DNA of 64,000 nucleotides, from NCBI GenBank assembly GCA_034359265.1, contig CP136895.1, positions 45,092,001 through 45,156,000 of the forward strand. Reading direction: 5' to 3'. Position 1 is the first letter of the stretch. The number at the start of each line of letters is the position of its first letter. Shown here piece after piece: positions 33,844 to 46,439 of this stretch. Below the pieces are notes generated by a model that saw only the letters and a list, made by a program, of their open reading frames with translations, searched no databases and was not told the origin of the DNA. The position numbers were made by a program, and so were the translations under genes. The stretch is from Canna indica (Eukaryota > Streptophyta > Magnoliopsida > Zingiberales > Cannaceae).

Positions 33844-36497
33844 AAAATCATCATGAATAAGGTATAACTTTGATAAATTCAAATCTTAATGTTATACCTC
33901 AATGCTTAAGCTTAAATAATGTCTCTAATACTCATGATTAGAATTGCATGCTAAACCCTTAAATTATCTTGAGTAGGTAGAACTTTAGTACTTAGACAAA
34001 TTTCATTGAATGAAGCTTGCTCTAGGTAAACATCTATTATTAGAGACCTTTTTATAAGTCCAAACTAGTCAAACATGTTTAGGGACCTTATTCCTCAAAT
34101 GTTTCACTTATTAAGATCCCTTAGATTCATTTTGATATCATGACAACTCATTTAAAATGAATTTCTACTATCTAGCATAGGTTAAGGTTTTAAATGAAAG
34201 CATTGAACCTTTGCTATTTAATACGTTAACTTGCTAGTTGGCATATAATTTCATTTTGATACTAATGAAGCCTACTTGCAAGTTAAGAAAGTGATAAAAT
34301 TTAAGGCTATGCTATGATGATGAAAATGAAAAGTAAATGACAAGTTTGGCAAATTCTAAGAATAAGGTATGAATTTAACTTTGCAAAAATCTTAGTAAAA
34401 TAATTGAATATCCATGTTTAATGATGTCTCTATGCTCATGATTATTTTTGCATGACAAATCCTTGAATTTTCATGAGTACGAAAAATCTTGATAACTTAG
34501 CTCATTTCATGATATCATGATATTTATGAAATCGAACTAGGTTAAAATTATTTTTTAGAGACTTCATTTTAAGTTAAAAATTTGACAAACATGTTTAGAT
34601 ACATATATCACATAAGTCTAGATATTTAAAATTGAAAATTCATATCTAGATGAACAATGTGATAACTAGATCACATTAGAGGACTTAAGCTTGAAAAGTT
34701 TGACCCAAGTCAACAAATTGACTTGGACACTTCATTTTAAGTCCAAACTTCATAAACATGTTTAGGAATAGGTATGACATGTTTCCATGCATTTAGAATG
34801 AAAAATTAATATGGATATGGATAAAATGACAATAGAGGTCAATTAATGAAAACCTCTTTTGAACCAAGTTGACTTAAAGGTATCATTTTCAATTCATATT
34901 TGGGGAACATGGTTAGATTTACTCATGTTAGGTATCCATAGGTTTAAGTTTGAAAAATCATGAGTAAATGTTAAGATTGAAACTTAGCAAGTTTCATAAA
35001 AAACTAGTTTAGTTTTGAATGAAACCATGCTAGGTTGATATCTTGACTTAAGGACATAATTTTCATTTCAAACTTGACATATACCTTTTACATGACCATC
35101 ATGTGATGTCATGAAAGTTTGAATGAAAATTGAACAAGTTTTAAGAATAACTGAAAATTACAAAAATACCACGTCAACCTACATTTGGTAGCAATTTTAG
35201 TTATTTTTAGGAAAATATAGAAAAATATTTTTTAAATGATTCTTGAAACTGCACATTCACTGAAAAATCTTGTTTTATCAGTAAAAATTTCAAAAAGTTT
35301 CATCAAGAATCTGATTTAAAATGGAATTTTGAAGTTGAACTTTGAAAACTTAAAGTATCACTTATTTGAGATATCAATCCTTTCGATACTTTGATCTTTC
35401 TTCAAAAACTTCAAATGAAAACTCATATATACTATTTGGATTCCATTTCTAATATCATTCATACAATTTCTTGAGTAAAATCATTTCTAGGAATGATTTT
35501 GATATTTTGTATGATAACTAGAAATATCCATTTGTTTATTAAAATCAATATAGGATGAACAATGGTCTTTGAAAATTCTTTTTGAGTTCAAATTTTATTC
35601 ATGCATTTCAAATGACCATTCAATATTTGGTATCAAAAATTTTCATCCAAAAATTGGTACCAAAGTTTTTCATCAAAAATATGACTTTGTATAGATTTAA
35701 AAACTTGATTTTTGAAAACTTGAAGTATAGATTGACCTAAGTCAACAAAGTAACTTAAAAATTTCATCTTAAGCCCAAACTTGTTTCATAGACTTACATT
35801 CTCTCATGTTTGATGTCTAGATGCCTAAATATGAAAAAACATGAGTAGATAGCAAAATTTGATACTTAGCATTTTCATAATTTTCATGCTTATTTCAAAG
35901 GAAAATGTGCTAAGTTCATATTTGGATCAAATGATATTATTTTCATTTCAAACTTATCAAACATGCCTTAAATGATTAGATCTTGGTTTTTTTTTTGAAA
36001 GTTTAAATGAAATCAAAAATGTCATATGAGAACATACATGATTTAATTTTGAATTCAAATATTTAGTCTTGAACATATCATGTATGATTTAGTTTCATGT
36101 CAAATTTTCCATCCCTTTGGTTGAGGTTTTCATGTTTCATGATCAAACATCTTTAGAGTCTCAACTTCCTGAAAAAATACTTGTGTTTCATCCCTTTAAC
36201 TAGAATGTCCTTTCTTGCCCTTTTTGATTAATGTCAAAAGGGGGAGAAAATTAGGAGAAAACTATAGAGAAAATATAAGTCAAAACGGGGAGAAATATGG
36301 AGAAAAGTATAGGGTAAATGGGGACAAAATTATAGGCAAAGGGGAGGAAAATATAGGAAATCCATGCATATAGATAGGGGGAGTTTAATTCATAGATATG
36401 CATGTTGATAGGGGGAGAAATCCCTTAGTTGATATCCTCTATGCTTTAATGTTATATTTTCTCAAAGGATGTTTGTCATCATCAAAAAGGGGGAGAT
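33844..36497 (+). mobile_element. second, gag-less spacer copy with polypurine tracts
   Basis: Diverged duplicate of 30345-32818, starting AATCATCATGAATAAGG. It carries the same recurring modules and ends in seven purine tracts (near 36236, 36285, 36317, 36337, 36373, 36409 and 36483). It has no reading frame of note. With the LTRs on both sides it forms the second half of the composite. Confidence 0.75.
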
Positions 36498-38038
36498 TGT
36501 TGGCTTTAGGTTTTCAACCTTGGTCTTTATCTCTTAATCTCGGTTTTGATGATAACAAACATGGAACTAATATTTCGTCGAGAAATCTTTCAGGTTCCAT
36601 ATCGACTAGCATTCGATGTCCCCGATCGGATAAATCAGAAGAAATCGGAAAATCGGAAGGACATTGATCGTCGTGCCCGGGTTCGTCGCGAAAGTTTCTC
36701 GAAGATCGACGAGTGAACCAAAGTCGCATTGGACGGGCTTAAAGATCACATGAAAGCTATCCATGTTGATGCTCGTTGAAAGCCGGAACCCGGAAACGAA
36801 GTGCGGAAGAAAAAAGGGCTGAAAATTTAATTCAGCCTAAGTTCGATTGACCGAGCGGTCGATCGAATAGGATAAGGAAAATGACACTAGCCATTTCGGT
36901 CGACCGGTCAGTCGACCGAATAGTGCCTAATAGAGGCAGAAGCTACTTTGGTCAACCTGGTCGTCGACCGATCGAAGCCCAAAATGGGCAGTAGCTCTAT
37001 CGGTCGACCTACTTGCGTTTACTGAAGATGCAAGATCGCGTCGGTCAACTGACTGGTCGAACGAATGCAGGATCGAAGGATTTGCGTGAGGGCGGTCGAC
37101 CCATCGGTCGATCGACCACAGAGAGAAAGCATCGGTCGAATGACCGATCGATCGGTCGATCGACCGACCAATCGACCGGCGGCCTGCAACGGATAGAAAA
37201 ATATCTATTGAGCTATCGTTTCTTCAGAAGGGTATAAATACACCCTCATATAATTCATTTAATTTTCTTCCTTGATTCTTACAGACTTTATTGAGCACTC
37301 AAAAGGGAGAATTGAGCCTTCAAAGATCGATTAAGCGGCGCTATGTTCTTCCTCGAACATTCTCGCAAGCGCCTAGCTTTCTTCTTCAACTCGGGATCTA
37401 ATACGAGTTCTACCTCCTGACGAGTTGAAGGCGCCAAAGGCTAGCAAAGGAGCATTAATCCTTGGTTTAATCTTTTAGCTCCTTTGATTGTATTTTAACT
37501 GTTTATTTGAACACGTTTTTATTTGGTTTGTGCGTTTGTAAGACCTAGGTTGTTAGGTCTTGTTGTGTGAAGTGGTTACCTTGTTGTGAAGGTGTAAAGC
37601 CACTTGTGTAGAAATTAGTTGTTACTAGGATTAGTTTAGTTGCCCCTTAGGGTTGAGGTGGAAGAGTACTCTCGGTAAGAAGACGAAGACTTCCGGGTGT
37701 GGAAGTGCCTTAGGTCGAGAGTGCGACTCTTCGAGTCAAAGTCATTGGTGTAAGGGAATCGACAATTAATCTAGTAAAACTAGTTTGGAAATCCTAAGTG
37801 GGGTGCATAGGTAGTGGAGTAGGCATTGGGGCCGAACCACTATAAATTAACGTGTTTGCATTGCGTTATTGTTTATTTTTAATTGCTTAATTATTTATCG
37901 CTTCCGCACCCAATCATTAAATTGCAAATTGCCTAAACTAATCAAGGAACGATTAAAACCAGAATTTAGGCTAATAGAATTAATAAACATACTATTCACC
38001 CCCCTTCTAGTGTTGTCATTTCGACTTCACTACTAACA
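36498..38038 (+). mobile_element. third LTR of composite gag-only element
   Basis: 1541 bases, TGTTGGCTTTAGG...CACTACTAACA. Palindrome cluster 36840-37190; TATAAATA at 37233-37240. Near its end it has about ten extra bases (GACTTCACTA) relative to the other LTRs. The five bases after it (ATTCA) do not match those before the first LTR (GTGCA), so the outer LTRs are not a simple insertion pair. Gypsy LTR sequence resumes directly after it. Confidence 0.75.
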
Positions 38039-38962
38039 ATTCATATATTGATTGAGTAATCCATACGAAATCAAGGATCTAATACCCTACATGTAAATGT
38101 GAGACAACTCGAGCCTTTTTCCCCTTTCCCCATCTACTCGGCCGAGCTCATCCAAGGCTGCTCATGCTCGGCCGAGAGCCACCAGGGTAAGGGAACAAGG
38201 TCCTCAGCCATGGTTGAGAGGAATCAAGTCATCAATCGTGAGAGAAATTCAATCCGAGGGCTTCTGACCACTCTAGGAAATTGGGGGAGATTTCGGCATG
38301 ATCTTCCCCCTTTTTCCCTTCATGTGGCCGACCCTAATCATCAAGAAAATGACTAGAAAATGTCATACGAACAGTGTACAAAACATTTGGATCGAATCTT
38401 GGAAGAAACATCTGTGAATCGACGGAATTACTCGAGAAATCGAAAAAAAACCCATAAAACCTAGGGTCAGCTACCCGCCTACCCTACATGGCCAGGTTCA
38501 GTCCACTCACCTTGATCTAAAGGAAAAATTGGACGAGCGATGACTATCTCAATTTTTTCGATGGCGGCACGAGTCCGGCGCCGACCTCCAAGCTCTCCCT
38601 CTCTCCCCTCTCTTCTCGGGCTATGTGCAGCTCCAATGCTTGAGCCGCACAGCTGCTAAGGGGGTGAGGGTTTAATTCCCTCATTTACCTTTGACCAATT
38701 TGCCCCTCTCACTTAACTAGCCCTTACTCGACTCAATCCGAGCCCGATTTGAACCCCGACTCGATCCGCGAACATGATTTCAGATCCGATTCTACTAAAT
38801 CATCTTATGATTATGAGGGAAAGGAACATTTATCAAATAAAATTCCATAATGCTTAAATTATACCTTCTACCCGTGGCGATTCCGCGACTCGACCCGACT
38901 TACCCCCGATCTGGTGCGCTACACCAAAATAAATATTATATTAGGAAACCTCGGGTCTTACA
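38039..38962 (-). mobile_element. gypsy 5' LTR, segment 3 of 3
   Basis: Right-hand part of the LTR begun at 22967, ending CTCGGGTCTTACA like the two solo LTRs. It contains two near-perfect CTCGGCCGAG palindromes (38136-38147 and 38166-38177). On the minus strand this is the LTR start, TGTAAGACCCGAGG. The bases ACTAT that follow (38963-38967) would be the target duplication; the partner copy on the left was lost with the element's 3' end. Confidence 0.75.
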
Positions 38963-39030
38963 ACTATTTTGGGATATTCTAAATTTTTTAAACTGCTATT
39001 TTCGCTGTGTTTCTTATTCATATCCCAACA
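38963..39030 (+). mobile_element. 3' end of a copia LTR
   Basis: About 68 bases ending TATCCCAACA, matching the last part of the solo LTR at 23976-24574. It lies just upstream of a copia gag start (39082), so it is probably the end of that element's 5' LTR, the rest having been separated by the gypsy insertion. I do not see a canonical primer-binding site after it. Confidence 0.55.
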
Positions 39031-39081
39031 CTAACCTCTACCTCCACAAGATCCTTGGTGTGTCTTTTTTTCAGGTTTAAG

Positions 39082-41322
39082 ATGGAAGGAATGCCAATGG
39101 AAAATTCTATCAATATTCCTCCACTTCTAGTTGGAACAAACTATGCTTATTGGAAGACTCAGATAAATTCTCTTTTTATCGTAACAGACCTTATGAGATA
39201 AAGCCCGAATGTGGCCCTATATATCTACTAACATGGACATGTTGCAACTCGTTCACGGATCTCGTTTACAGATACGATAGGAAAATTGTTTCCTATAGGA
39301 ACGAATGCACGAGGAAGGAGTTCCTCGATAACCCTAATTTGTAGGGCATCCCTAAATCGTAGGGATTGGCACATGATGATATTTCATGTAGTTGATTAAA
39401 TTTAATTATGAATTAAATATTTGATTAACTACTTGACCAAGAATATATTTAATTATGAATTAAATATAAATTGATTTTGAATCAAATATGTGGGAAAATT
39501 AGTTTTCAACCATGAGCCTAATCAATTAATTAGAAATTAATTTATTTGGATAAATTCTAATTAATAAGAATTTGATTTACGAAGATAAATCATAAAATTA
39601 ATAAATAAGAAATTGAATTATTTAGAAAAACCATTTTAGAGAATTGGTTTATTTAGATAATTATCATTCTTATTTGTAGGCTCTTAATTTATGGAGATAA
39701 ATTAAAGTTTATATTTTATTAGACTTAATTAATTTCAAATTAATTATGAAGCCATTAAAATATGAATATTTTTGGAGGCAAACCCCAGAATTTTGAATTC
39801 TAGAGAGAGAGTTTATACTTGGGTGTGCCGCCTACTTCATCCACTTGGAGGATTCCGAACAAGGACAACGAGATATTATTTGATTTACCTCTTCGTTCAG
39901 TTGATTTCTCATCTCCTCCAAACAAGGACAAGTTATTGCTAGAAACTATGATAACAAGGCCCTGAATGTCATTTTCAATGGGTAGATCCCTCTCAATTCA
40001 AACTTATCTCAGCGTGTACTCTTGCAAAACAAACATGGGAGATTTTGGAAACAAATCATGAAGGATCTTTGACTCTTCCTAAGTCAAAGGTTGAAATTCT
40101 CAATACCATATTTGAGAACCTGAAAATGGGAGAAGATGAAAACATTCAAGATTTTCATGGGCGCATCAAAGATTTAATGAACAATGCTTCCAATCTTGGA
40201 GAGCCATTCTCTAAAGAAAAGGTGATAAGGAAAGTTCTAAGATCCATGCCTACCAAATTTGACATGAAGGCCGCTGCTATAGGTGAAGTTCATGATCCTT
40301 CAACCATTATCCTTGACACATTGATGGGTAAACTTGAAACATATGAGTTGGAACTGTCTGAGAAATGCTCGCAGAAAGAGAAAATGAGAACAAGTCTGAA
40401 AACTATTTTGAAAAAGAGATGGATGTAGCATATGCACTTATGTCAACAAATTTCAAAAGATTTCTAAGGGCTAAGAACAAGCAAAATCAAAATTCGCAGT
40501 TCAAACAACAGTTTCAATCGCCCATTTCAACCAGCTCCAAAACAGGTTCATCCTTTGGTGAAAATAAAAGAACTCAATCTTCTGCTGATAAGTTTGACCT
40601 TAAACAGAAGTCTAAAGGTGTTCAGTGCTTTGAATGTGAAGGCTATGGACATATAAGATCCAAATGTCCAAATGTTCAAAAGAAGCTCAAGAAGTCTTTT
40701 ACAGCTACCTGGAATGATGATGAAGAAGATGACATCGAAGAATCTGAGCAAGGAAACTATAGAGCCTTTGCTGCATGCATAGTTGACACAGTTCGAACTA
40801 CCTGTAACTCAGACATTGATAATGAACAAAACAAGAAATAGTATGCTGACAGTCGTGAAGAAGCCTATCAAGAGATGTTTGATAAATGGGTTGAAGTGAA
40901 TAAACTCAACAAGACCCTCAGAAATCAAAACAAACTCTTGGTTGATCAAAAAGGGAAACTTGAAGAGAAAGTGGAGATATACCAAAGACAAATTGCTGAA
41001 AAATCTGATAAAGAGTTCAAGTTGATTACTAAACTTGAAAAGGTAAAGAAAGAAGTCAGAATGATGAATTCCACTAGTACTCTAAATAAAATTTTGGGTG
41101 CAGGAAAATCTTCTTCTAATTATGCTGGGCTTGGATACACTGGTTTGAAGTAGTCAAAACTCCAGTCTGATTTGCCGATTCAAATGAAGAACTTCCATAT
41201 AGGATCCTTAAGTCATCAACAGTCCAATACAAGGGAAGTAGAGTACCTACTTGTTACTATTGCAAGTGTAGAGGACACATAATTGCAAATTATCTCAAGC
41301 TTGACGACAAACTAAGGAGAAA
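39082..41322 (+). pseudogene. gag: copia gag (decayed, interrupted)
   Basis: Starts MEGMPMENSINIPPLL, a copia Gag N-terminus with NYAYWKTQINSLF. It is interrupted at 39182-39945 by LTR-derived sequence and resumes with DNKALNVIFNG and TLAKQTWEILETNHEGS. 40045-40428 is the UBN2 region (SKVEILNTIFENLKM, VLRSMPTKFDMK). 40365-40841, in another frame, holds the zinc knuckle CFECEGYGHIRSKC and an acidic segment. 40875-41153 is a coiled-coil-like stretch, and near 41255 a second, degenerate knuckle reads CYYCKCRGHIIANY. Stops and frame changes make it non-functional. The two-knuckle layout again suggests the Sirevirus side of copia. Confidence 0.75.
39182..39945 (+). mobile_element. copia LTR fragment inserted in gag
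   Basis: Begins GTAACAGACCTTATGAG. 39182-39500 is closely similar to 6020-6330, including the TTAATTATGAATTAAAT repeats. 39510-39890 is further AT-rich LTR-like sequence with no counterpart in the window. Both LTR ends are missing, so it is not a clean insertion. Gag resumes near 39946; the exact right border is uncertain by some tens of bases. Confidence 0.6.
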
Positions 41323-41575
41323 CACTACAATATTTTTGACCTATAGGAACGGCCAAAAAGTGTTCCCAAAATATACAAAACCGTGGCCATAGACCTATGG
41401 GAACGATTTTCCTATGTGTAGTAAAATCAGTCATTCTGCTAGGCTATATGAACGGTTTTATTACCTATGGTCACGCTGCCAAAAAACCGTTCCCATAGGC
41501 GAAGCTTATGGGAATAATTTCAAAAACTATTCTTGTAGGCCAAACTTATAGGAACGGTTTTCAAACTGTTCCTCC
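41323..41575. mobile_element. CACTA-like terminal fragment
   Basis: Starts CACTACAATATTTTTGACC and carries a subterminal motif TAGGAACGGTTTT in both orientations (near 41345, 41400, 41450, 41490 and 41550). No matching right end is present: gag/pol linker sequence (KQKVKQVWVRK) resumes at about 41576. It is either a deletion derivative or a miniature element with a decayed right end. Confidence 0.5.
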
Positions 41576-43701
41576 AAAGCAGAAAGTTAAACAAGTATGG
41601 GTAAGGAAAATTGATCTTAATTGCAAAGTTGCTTTTATGTGAAAAAATATTTCTTCTCTTGGATCATAGTATTTCGACAATGGGTGTTCTCTTGGATCAT
41701 GGATCATGGTATTTTGACATGGAATTCAAAAAATTTGAAAAATATCCAAAAACATGCAGGGAATTCTTATTTGTGTAGATGATTACTCATGTTTCACTTG
41801 GATAGAATTTCTAAAGGAGAAGTCCAATGCCTTCAGCCGCTTGAACAAATACTTCCTACTCTAAAGGTGATCAAAATAAGAAGTGATCATGGGAGAGAGT
41901 TTGAGAACATTTCCTTCTCTCAAATTTGTGATGAAAATGGAATACTACATGAATTTTCTGCTCCAAAAACTCCTCAATAGAATGGTGTTGTTGAAAGGAA
42001 GAACCACACTATCCAAGAATTGGCTCGAGTCATGCTAAATTTCAAAAAGATTTTTGAAAGATTTTGGGATGAAGCAGTTAAGACAGCCTGCTACATTATA
42101 AATAGAGCCTATCTCAGACCAAAAACTACAAAAACACCTTATGAATTATGGAAGGAAAGAAAACCAAATCTTACCAATTTTCTTGTTTTTGGCCGCATGT
42201 GCTATGTGCTAAATGATAGGAAATATCTTGGAAAGATGGAAAGCAAAAGTGATGAAGCAATATTTCTTGGCTATTCAACAAACAACAAAGCTTACAGAGT
42301 CTACAACAAGCGAACTAAAACTATTATGGAATCATCAAATGTGAAAGTTGATGACTCACAGATCTACCAGACTCTGACTACTGATGAGAAAGCAGTTGAA
42401 ACTACTGAAAAGACTGCCCAGGACTCTTCCAAGACATCAAAATAGACTGTTGAAACTATTGATTCAATAGATTTTGAGATTGACATTGACCAAGAAAATG
42501 AAAATACTATTGGAAGTCAGCAAGATCTCTCAAGAATCATCCTCTGAAGAATGTAATTGGAGATGTTCATGAAGGAGTTAGAACCATGAATCAGTATAAA
42601 AAGAATCATATTCTGGATCATAGGTATGCAAGAAAAACTGCAGTAGTTTGTCAGAAATAATGTTTGCGAATTGGTTCCAAAACCTAAAGGTGTCAATGTG
42701 ATTGGAACCAAGTGGGTCTTCAAAAACAAGACTGATGAAGCATGAAATATCACAAGAAATAAGGCCAGTTTTGTTCCTCAAGGCTATAATCAATTTGAAA
42801 GTATGTATTATGATGAAACTTTTGCACATGTTGGAAATTTGCAGTCTATCTGGTTCTTTCTTGTCGTATCTTGCTATATGAAGCTCAAGCTATTTCAAAT
42901 GGATGTTAAGACCTCCTTCTGAAATGGTATTCTCAATAAAGAAGTCTATGATGAACAACCAAAAGGGTTTGAAGATTCTGCTCATGTTGACCATGTGTAT
43001 GGGCTGAAGAAATTTTTATACGGTCTCAAGCAGACACCTAGAGCTTGGTATGAAAGACTAACTCAGTTTTTACTATTGAAAGGTTACAAAAGAGGAAGAA
43101 CTGATCAAATCTTATTCATTAAGAAGGAGTCTCAACTAGTAGTTGTACATATTTATATTGATTCAACTTCTGAAGTGTTTTTAAACAATTCATGGATGAA
43201 ATGAAATCTGAATTTGAGATAAGCATGGTTAGGGAAAAGAGATATTTTCTCAGTCTTCACAATCTAAAGAAGGAATATTCATTACTCAGAGTAAATATGC
43301 TAAGAATCTAGTTCACAAGTTCGGACTAGACAGTTCCAAGGCAGTTAGAATTCCTATCTCAATTCCTAAGGAACTGATCAAAGATGATGAAGGGAAATGT
43401 GTTGATTCTAGCCTCTACTGAAGTATCAAGCAAATTCTAAGGAGTCTCGTCTTCAAATAGTTAAGAGATTTCTCAAGTATATGAAAGGTACGTTGGTTTT
43501 TTTTCCTTTGTCATTGATATTCAGTTGATTGCAATCCTTGTATAGTTGGATATACAGATGCAGATTGGGCTAGTAATATTGATGACATAAAGAGTAATTC
43601 AAGTGGTTGTCTTTATATTGATTTAAATCTTATGATTAGGTTAGACAAGATGCAAAATGCTATCTCTCTTTCTGCAGCAGAGGCAGATTTCTTGGCAGTA
43701 G
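41576..43701 (+). pseudogene. pol: copia pol: integrase core, RT, start of RNase H
   Basis: Protease and the integrase N-terminus are deleted. Integrase resumes near 41790 with IRSDHGREFEN (second catalytic Asp) and ERKNHTIQELAR (catalytic Glu), separated by an in-frame stop where NGVVER begins. 42020-42445 is the integrase C-terminal part (KTPYELWKERKPN, IFLGYSTNNKAYRVYN). RT begins near 42660 (VIGTKWVFKNKTDEA) and runs through LFQMDVKTSF, then YGLKKFLYGLKQTPRAW at 43000-43060 and VVVHIYID, where the catalytic YVDD is expected but reads YIDS. RNase H starts near 43550 (YTDADWAS) and reaches AEADFLAV at 43680-43701, where a gypsy solo LTR interrupts it. It continues at 46268. Confidence 0.8.
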
Positions 43702-44581
43702 TGTCACACCCCGACTGAGGATAGTGTGATCGGCCAGGGCCCACGTCCTGCCCTGTAGCCTACTGTCTACACTGACATCAAGAAACCAAAACATATCGAC
43801 TGAAAGAAACTTAACATACTTTATAAAAAAGTTTGCAAGTCACAATATATATATAAGTTTTTCAAAATAAGAAGAAATATCAACATCAAATCCAAATGGT
43901 TAAATATCAAGTTTTACAATTCTTTTCAAAGATAAGCGTCAGTGCAGAAATAAAACCAACATAACTAGGACTAGTCTAAGACTCATGGACGCTGCTACGA
44001 GATATGGCACCGCCTCCGCCCTCCAGCTGCACCATGTCGACACCAAGCTACTGCTTATGCTCTGCAAAATAAAATATAAACTATGACTCCACTTGGGACT
44101 CAGTGAGTGGCTCAAATGAACCTCCACATAATCCTCAGACCTGCATATATATCATACAAGGCAATAAAGGAATGTACAAGGAGGTAAAATGTGTTTCTAA
44201 TACAATTACAGACCCTCAACGGATCCATCAGTACCAACTGTACATGATAACCTGCCACCTTGGCTTATCAAGCCTCTGGCATCCGGCCCTTGGGCCTAGT
44301 CATAGCAATATATCCCGGTTACAGCCGTCCCTACCATATCAGGTAGTATCATCTCAAGATGCATGCAAACAATCCCGGGCCGTCGACTAGGATGGCCACC
44401 AGTCTCCGGACACCGTTTGGGGTAAGGATAGCTATTCCCACTCAACTGGGGTCTGGCACCTAGCGGGCCCGCTGGCGCACCTCTAGACCCAACTGGCCGA
44501 GCCGAGCATTGGTTATTTCCAACCTCCTCGCTCCCCGACGGACCATCACAAGCACATTACACAATCAAAATCCTAGGGTTT

Positions 44582-44619
<38 letters not shown>

Positions 44620-46262
44620 TTCGGGCCTTTGCCCGTATCTAGCCATATATGTTCGGCTACCGGGTCAACAATTCATGCCGCCCCTGTTAGTATATGTGCA
44701 CCTACAATCTCTAAGTTTCCAAGATGTACAAGCAGTCATAGAAGTGTGATAATATCATATCTAGGTTTCCATAAATGTGCTATGAACATCTAGTGACACC
44801 TTACATGTTACCTAGCTTTTTTTACATTGTCTTAGGTGAGAATTTCCATGAGTCATCCTTGGAATACCATCCAAGGACATTTAGGGCAGCATGCATAATG
44901 GAAAGAAAAATGCTCAAATATTACATCATTCACCATATTTAATCATAATGCACATACCTAACCATTCTTATACTACCTTAGGAATAGTAGCACAATAAGG
45001 AGCAACTATCTAGCATGCAAGGTAGTAATAATTTAAATAACAAGTATGAATTATAAAATATGGTAACATTGTCAACATCCAAGTTTAAGGATCAAATGCT
45101 AAGTATGGATACAATCTAGCATTTCTACAATTCAAATCAATTAAGCTACTTGCTAAGTTTGGTGTTCTTCCTAAGTATTGTCATATCCTTATGTGATCCC
45201 TAAGATCATGAACTTTCCATCTAAGGCAAATCTCTCCTCCTCTCCCCAACCTTGGCCGAACCATGAGCAAGGGAAACCTTGCTCGGCCAAGGTCCTTGGG
45301 GTAGGGAAAGATGGAAGAGACTTTAACTATACTTTGTCTCTTCAATTCCACGTACTTCTTAAATACCAAAGATTAACTTACCCTTCCCCTCACTCTTTGG
45401 CCGACCCTCTTCATGAATCTTAGGGTTCATTCGGCCACTTCAAGGGGCTTTAGAGGGGGACATGCTTCATGTTACGCAAGGAGTTCAAAGGATTGAATCA
45501 AAACAGTGGTATAGGGCATCTAAGGGCCTTCTTGTCATCAAGGGAATCGGGGAAAATTTTGGCATGACCTTTTCCCTTTTCCCATGACTCAGCAGCCCCT
45601 AAAATACTCAAATCGATGGTTAAAACAGCGAGATCTGACAAGAACATCATAAAACAGTGAGTACCTATCGTTGAAATCATGGATCGTTGGAAAAACGCGA
45701 GAACTCAACCTAACATCTAGGGTTCGGCCACCTACCTCCCCCAAACTGTTAAGCCTTAACCACTCACCTTTTTAAGAAGAGAAAATAGTGAGGAAGAAGA
45801 TCCCCACGTCCTCGAAGTGATCGGCTCCGACAATGGCAAGATCTCCGACCAAGAATCTGAGTAGTGCCTCCCCTTTTTTTCCCTTGCTCCTCCTCTTTCT
45901 CCCTTGCTGCCTTGTGCGGCTCAATGAATGAGCCACACGGCTGTAAGATGAGGGTTTTAATCCCTCATCTAGCTTTCCAAACGATGTCTCTTGACTCACT
46001 TAACTCACACTCAAACCTCGACTAAACTCGAACTCAACTTGGGTTCTGACTCAACCCATAATATGACTCAAGTTAACTTAATTTAAGGTATGATTTTATA
46101 AAAGGAAAGTTAATTATCCAAATAGACTTCATGATTCATTAGCCAAGTCATACCTTTTCACTCGAGGCGATCCTGAGGCTCGACTAGACTACCCCCGGGT
46201 CCGACGCGCTGCACCAAAATAGATTTTTATAATAGGAAACTTTTTTTTTTCCGGGTCTTACA
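43702..46262 (-). mobile_element. gypsy solo LTR, target duplication AGTAG
   Basis: 2561 bases, TGTCACACCCCGACTG...CCGGGTCTTACA, flanked by perfect AGTAG repeats at 43697-43701 and 46263-46267. Same family and strand as the gypsy LTR in 22967-38962. It holds an (AT)n run at 44584-44616, palindromes related to CTCGGCCGAG at 45251 and 45281, and no internal gypsy sequence. It lies inside RNase H of the surrounding copia element, so it inserted later and then lost its interior by LTR-LTR recombination. Confidence 0.92.
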
Positions 46263-46267
46263 AGTAG

Positions 46268-46439
46268 GCAGTTGCAACACTGTTGTTCTGGATGAGGAGC
46301 ATGTTACTCGATTATAGTCTTAATCAAGAGGAGAGGTTTCATTATATCAGGAAGTTAGTTGAAAGGAGATAGTTGCATCTGGAGTATATTGCAGCAGAGA
46401 GAAAAGTGGCAAATATCTTCACAAAAGATTTAAATGATG
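46268..46439 (+). pseudogene. pol: copia RNase H, C-terminal part
   Basis: Continues RNase H across the solo LTR: LLFWMRSMLLDYSLNQ, then LEYIAAERKVANIFTKDLND at 46370-46435, the usual end of copia RNase H. Reading 43690-43701 directly into 46268 restores continuity, which confirms the insertion. It stops at 46440, where CACTACT begins, so the element's 3' end is not in place. Confidence 0.8.

Noticed and set aside
44584..44616. (AT)n microsatellite as a regulatory element
   Set aside because: Simple repeat in a solo LTR, not shared as such by the sibling LTR at 53294; noted only as variable sequence.
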